Assembly: GCF_964204865.1 (NCBI RefSeq)
Contig: NC_135255.1
Coordinates: forward strand, 13,049,135-13,113,134
Direction: 5' to 3'
DNA: 64,000 nt
Origin: Styela clava
Lineage: Eukaryota; Chordata; Ascidiacea; Stolidobranchia; Styelidae
Shown: in pieces, positions 49,301 to 64,000 of the stretch
Position numbering within the stretch: position 1 is the first letter of the stretch
How the letters are laid out: every line of letters begins with the position of its first letter
Notes under the pieces: model-generated
Database searches by the model: none
What the model was told of the DNA's origin: nothing
The model's input: only the letters and a program-made list of their open reading frames with translations
Made by a program: the position numbers and the translations under genes

Positions 49301-52300
49301 TTGTAAGCGCTGTGTAATGGCTTCTGAATGACTGGTGGTATTGCCCCAGGCGAGCTTTTGCATGTTAACCTGTAGCACGCCTTGTACCTTTTAAGTTACT
49401 AGATAGATCAGATACGAATCGAGCATGGCTTGAGGATGACTCTCGATTTTTATCGCTGGCCAATAACCTAATTCTGTAAGTAACGGATCTTGTTTTATTT
49501 TCGAATTTGACGAAACGATTTGTAAAATATAGGTTGTGATAACCGACATGCTCCAGTAGGTATTGTAGTATGTCTTACGAAACTCGGGATTGTATTTCGA
49601 ATTTAGTAGGCGAGTATCGTATGTAATGTAATTTGCCGGTCTCGGAGACTATTTTGATTTAAAACGAGTTTTGTGCATTAGAAAGAATATTTAGTATGAC
49701 TTCGATGCGTTTGTCAGGCCAGGTCACTCAAAACCGCGTATTAAATTTCAAAGATGCAAGTGGTAATAATGCCTATGTTGATTCAGCGTGAAATTCTACG
49801 GTGAATACTACACACAAATCGCCGTTTTTTGTGGTCTTCGAGGTCAAGAGAATAGATTTTGAATAGGAATTATACCAAGGAGTGTTCTGAATTAACGATA
49901 TCTCAACAATATAAGGCTCGAATTTGCTGAAAACGTAAACGTTTCGGTTCCGGTAGGTAATTCATATTTGATGTTATGTATCGCTGGTGTCTGGGCTTAA
50001 TTTTCTCTCAACGACAAAGCGTCGTTAAAACGGAATTCCCAATGAGCACGATATACCGAGATTCAATACTTGATGTGATGTCTGTGTATCCGGCCGTCTC
50101 TCTTTCATATTCTCCAAAAAAAGTTTAATCTCAGCGGGAAATGTGGGATATGTCAGTTTGGTGATAAATATTACACATATTGGCTGTTCTTGTTGATTTG
50201 TCTCGCTCCCGACTGCGATCAAGTACTAATGGTAAATAATCGTGTACTCGCCAGATCTCGTTGAACCCTTTGACGCCCTCATGCAATATTTCAAGCTTTT
50301 CACTGGAATACTTTGCCAAAGGGTTAGCATTAGTACCACACATAAGGATAGATGCTTTTGCGGCCGGCTCGTGGATGACGTCACACTTCGTCAGCTGCAT
50401 GGTTTGCCATCTGCATTCGCTCGAGAGATCTGCGGAGAGTTGTCGCCCTCGATTTCGATGTCACCCGTTACTGGTTTAAATAAATACTTCTCGTACGTTT
50501 GTTGTTAGTTGTGTTTTTGCATTCGAACAATACAGTCTTAATTCAATTGACTAGATTGTCCATCTAATTCGCCGATTTGTGCTAGTTCCGTCTAATCCGA
50601 TTTAGTTGTTTTCCAGTTAGGTCAACGATAGAACTAGATAGGTCTGTTGTAGGAGCAAAAGTAGTACATCGAATAAAAGTAGTGGCAAACGATAGCGAGG
50701 AAGTAAATGTAAGTGGCGAGCCAAGCTCATTCATGATTGGTATTATGTTTATTGTTTGTTCGTCTCGTACAGAATAACACAATAAATTGAAGAATAGTAT
50801 TTTACGCAACTGAATACTCACGGAAGCGGCTGTATATTACTATTGTGCGAGCAGTAACGTAAGTGTGTATGCCCCTGTGGGAAATACGCCAGAAGTTAAC
50901 AAAAACAGACACGCGAGTAATATCGAATTAACTTACTCAGTAAACTTATGATTTAAATTAATTTGTATACGAAATGAGGGAATATGAGGTTTTTGGCATC
51001 TGCCTAAAATAATTCAGGATGCCACTAGGATTTCGTAGATACGTTATAAGAACTCGCTTTTATCGTGGACATTAAATTATGCACTCTGGGAGTGATTAAT
51101 TCTTTCTATCGACAAATGGCTATAACCGAATTTAGCTGGGCATCATGTGTTGAATAGCACCAACCGCAACAGCGTGTGTGGGCTGCTATTTCTTCAGATG
51201 TAACATTCAGCGTCAAGTGCTAGTTCGTAGGTAAGTAATATTCACGGTTACGCTCATTATTTTAGTTCATTTAAACTTTTAAATCTAATCGAGTTTAAAC
51301 TTCAAAACGGCTTAAATTAAAATTGTATTAATGTGAAATGGCGGTGGATTAGTTTTTACATATATGTTAGGCAGACGTATTGAGGAACAACGCTTTAGCA
51401 CTTCGAGTCATTCAAATGTGTTCAACAGATGCTACAGTTATCACCTCATTGTTAAATCTAGAATATCGGAGAAGTGATGAAGTAATATATATCGACATTT
51501 AATCAGTTTTCTCGGTGCTGTTTTCCCATCAGGTTGGTTATTGAAGTCTTTCGTGAAGGTGTTTCATTCTGAAGATCCAGTTATAGGTACTCGTAATATA
51601 GTCGCCGTTAAGTTAGAAAATCCTGCCATTACAATTTAGTCTCGTTCCCGATTTCGTCGCTCTGAAAGCTGCCTTTAATCTGTAAAAATTTGCGTTTAAT
51701 ATAGTTTTATGATATAATCATGTGAATGTATGTTATTTACTTACTTTTTGGTATCATTTTAGTTTTAAGAATGCTGGGAAAGCACCCGACAGCAATTCTT
51801 CAAATGGGATGAACGTAGATAAATATATGTCACTAATTCGAGATGCTTTTGAATTGTTTGCGAATTTATTGTCGACCGCGGTTGATCGGGTTCGTGTTCG
51901 TTTGACGACGTAAATGAAGATGTAGTAGTGTCTGCAATTATTTAAGTTTTTGAAGATGTTTTGTGCTTTGAATAAAATCTGGCCGAAAATGAGAAATAAA
52001 ACAGATAAAATAACATGCATATCGCAAGTTTTAGACGAAGTTCAAGTTCCAAATCAGGGTTATTATAGCTTTAAATTAGACCGCTGGGATTGTTGCAATG
52101 TTCGAAGATCGTCGTACTTGAACGAATCGCGTTATTGGAGAATTGTTAATTGTCATTTGATTACGATATGCTTGTTGCATAAGACAGTATAAATTTTTGA
52201 AGCGTTGACAGATTGGCGAGGCATCGTAAAATTCATTGAAAAAATTATATAGAATACCAATATCCTATCGTGATTCATTTCAAATTCATTAGAATCAAGT

Positions 52301-52417
52301 TCTGAATAAAATTACATTTATTGTTACAGCAGTCAATTCCAATAGATAAGAGCATAAAAATAGCTTGTTGGTTTGTGTATTAGTATAGTAGTAAGGGTTG
52401 ACATAAGCATCAACAAC
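46382..52417. other. Divergent intergenic region upstream of the ARM-TIR-SAM gene and alpha-actinin
   Basis: About 6 kb between two divergent start codons. Promoters of both genes, and perhaps 5' UTR exons of alpha-actinin, should be here. A good splice acceptor (TTTATTGTTACAG) ends near 52329, about 90 bp before the actinin ATG, which suggests an upstream non-coding exon. One 89-codon ORF is described separately at 50131-50400. No transposon termini were recognised. Confidence 0.5.
50131..50400 (-). CDS. Hypothetical 89-codon ORF, doubtful
   Basis: An ATG in an acceptable context (AACCATGCAGC) opens a frame starting MQLTKCDVIHEPAAKAS and ending ISHISR. Local sequence is less AT-rich than usual for intergenic parts of the window, including GTGACGTCATCC, a cAMP-response-element core near the start codon. 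No family is recognised and neither splice sites nor homology could be confirmed. It could equally be part of the alpha-actinin upstream regulatory region. Confidence 0.2.
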   Translation of the reverse strand: MQLTKCDVIHEPAAKASILMCGTNANPLAKYSSEKLEILHEGVKGFNEIWRVHDYLPLVLDRSRERDKSTRTANMCNIYHQTDISHISR

Positions 52418-63658
<11,241 letters not shown>

Positions 63659-64000
63659 TAGTTGTGAATAGAAATCGACAAACAAAATAACTGAAATAAA
63701 TATTGTTAGTTGCTTCTCTATTTCTCCAAGTCTAAGGATTTCAAAATGTTGAAAGAAGCCCATGTAAAGGCTAACCGTCGATACTGGTGACTTTTCAAAC
63801 TATAAATATCAAACGTGATTACTTTCATGTATTTAAATATTTCATTCATTGTAGTTAATTCTGTTTTAGTAACAAAATTTGGGGAAATATAGCCAGTGGT
63901 ATTAGTAGAATATATGTATTATGATGGATGGCAGCGATAATTGCTTATTGTTAACTTTATGAGTTCATGATAATATGTTGATGCGCTGATGGCATTTATC

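Overview
The window is eukaryotic nuclear DNA: AT-rich, with spliced genes that have mostly phase-matched GT-AG introns of a few hundred bases, and many small DNA-transposon and SINE copies. The recognisable proteins (alpha-actinin, a MYO1D-class myosin I, a MIPOL1-like coiled-coil protein, an ARM-TIR-SAM protein) are animal. The mix suggests an invertebrate deuterostome, most likely an ascidian-type tunicate; that placement is inference and not proven by the sequence.

Layout: (1) 101-924 (+), the last three exons of an unidentified gene. (2) 1659-5398, a 3.7 kb hAT transposon with a second hAT-like element nested inside it. (3) 7104-7934 (-), an intact SAM-dependent methyltransferase, followed by a decayed tandem copy at about 9583-10185; a SINE entered the first copy after the duplication. 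(4) 11187-15764 (-), a ten-exon gene for a secreted FG-GAP/VCBS beta-propeller protein (430 aa). (5) 19255-31173 (-), a sixteen-exon MIPOL1 orthologue (637 aa) with one GC-AG intron and a 21-bp minisatellite in an intron. (6) 33677-36700 (+), an uninterrupted 1007-codon MYO1D-class myosin gene, head-to-head with MIPOL1. (7) 40022-46381 (-), a fifteen-exon gene for an ARM-TIR-SAM protein (about 698 aa) with an intact putative NADase glutamate. (8) 52418-63627 and beyond (+), the 5' part of an alpha-actinin gene: actin-binding domain, neck and the start of the spectrin repeats.

The most notable observation is in alpha-actinin. Three consecutive 86-nt exons (59314-59399, 59965-60050, 60740-60825) encode alternative versions of the same CH2 segment, all with the same phases. 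Because 86 is not a multiple of three, only transcripts using exactly one of the three keep the frame, so the locus should make three actin-binding-domain isoforms. Also notable are the ARM-TIR-SAM architecture (order differs from SARM1), the intronless MYO1D gene, and a family of short MITEs with 8-bp target duplications and telomere-like internal sequence.

All gene models were assembled by eye from splice signals, phase continuity and protein resemblance. No alignment or database search was run.
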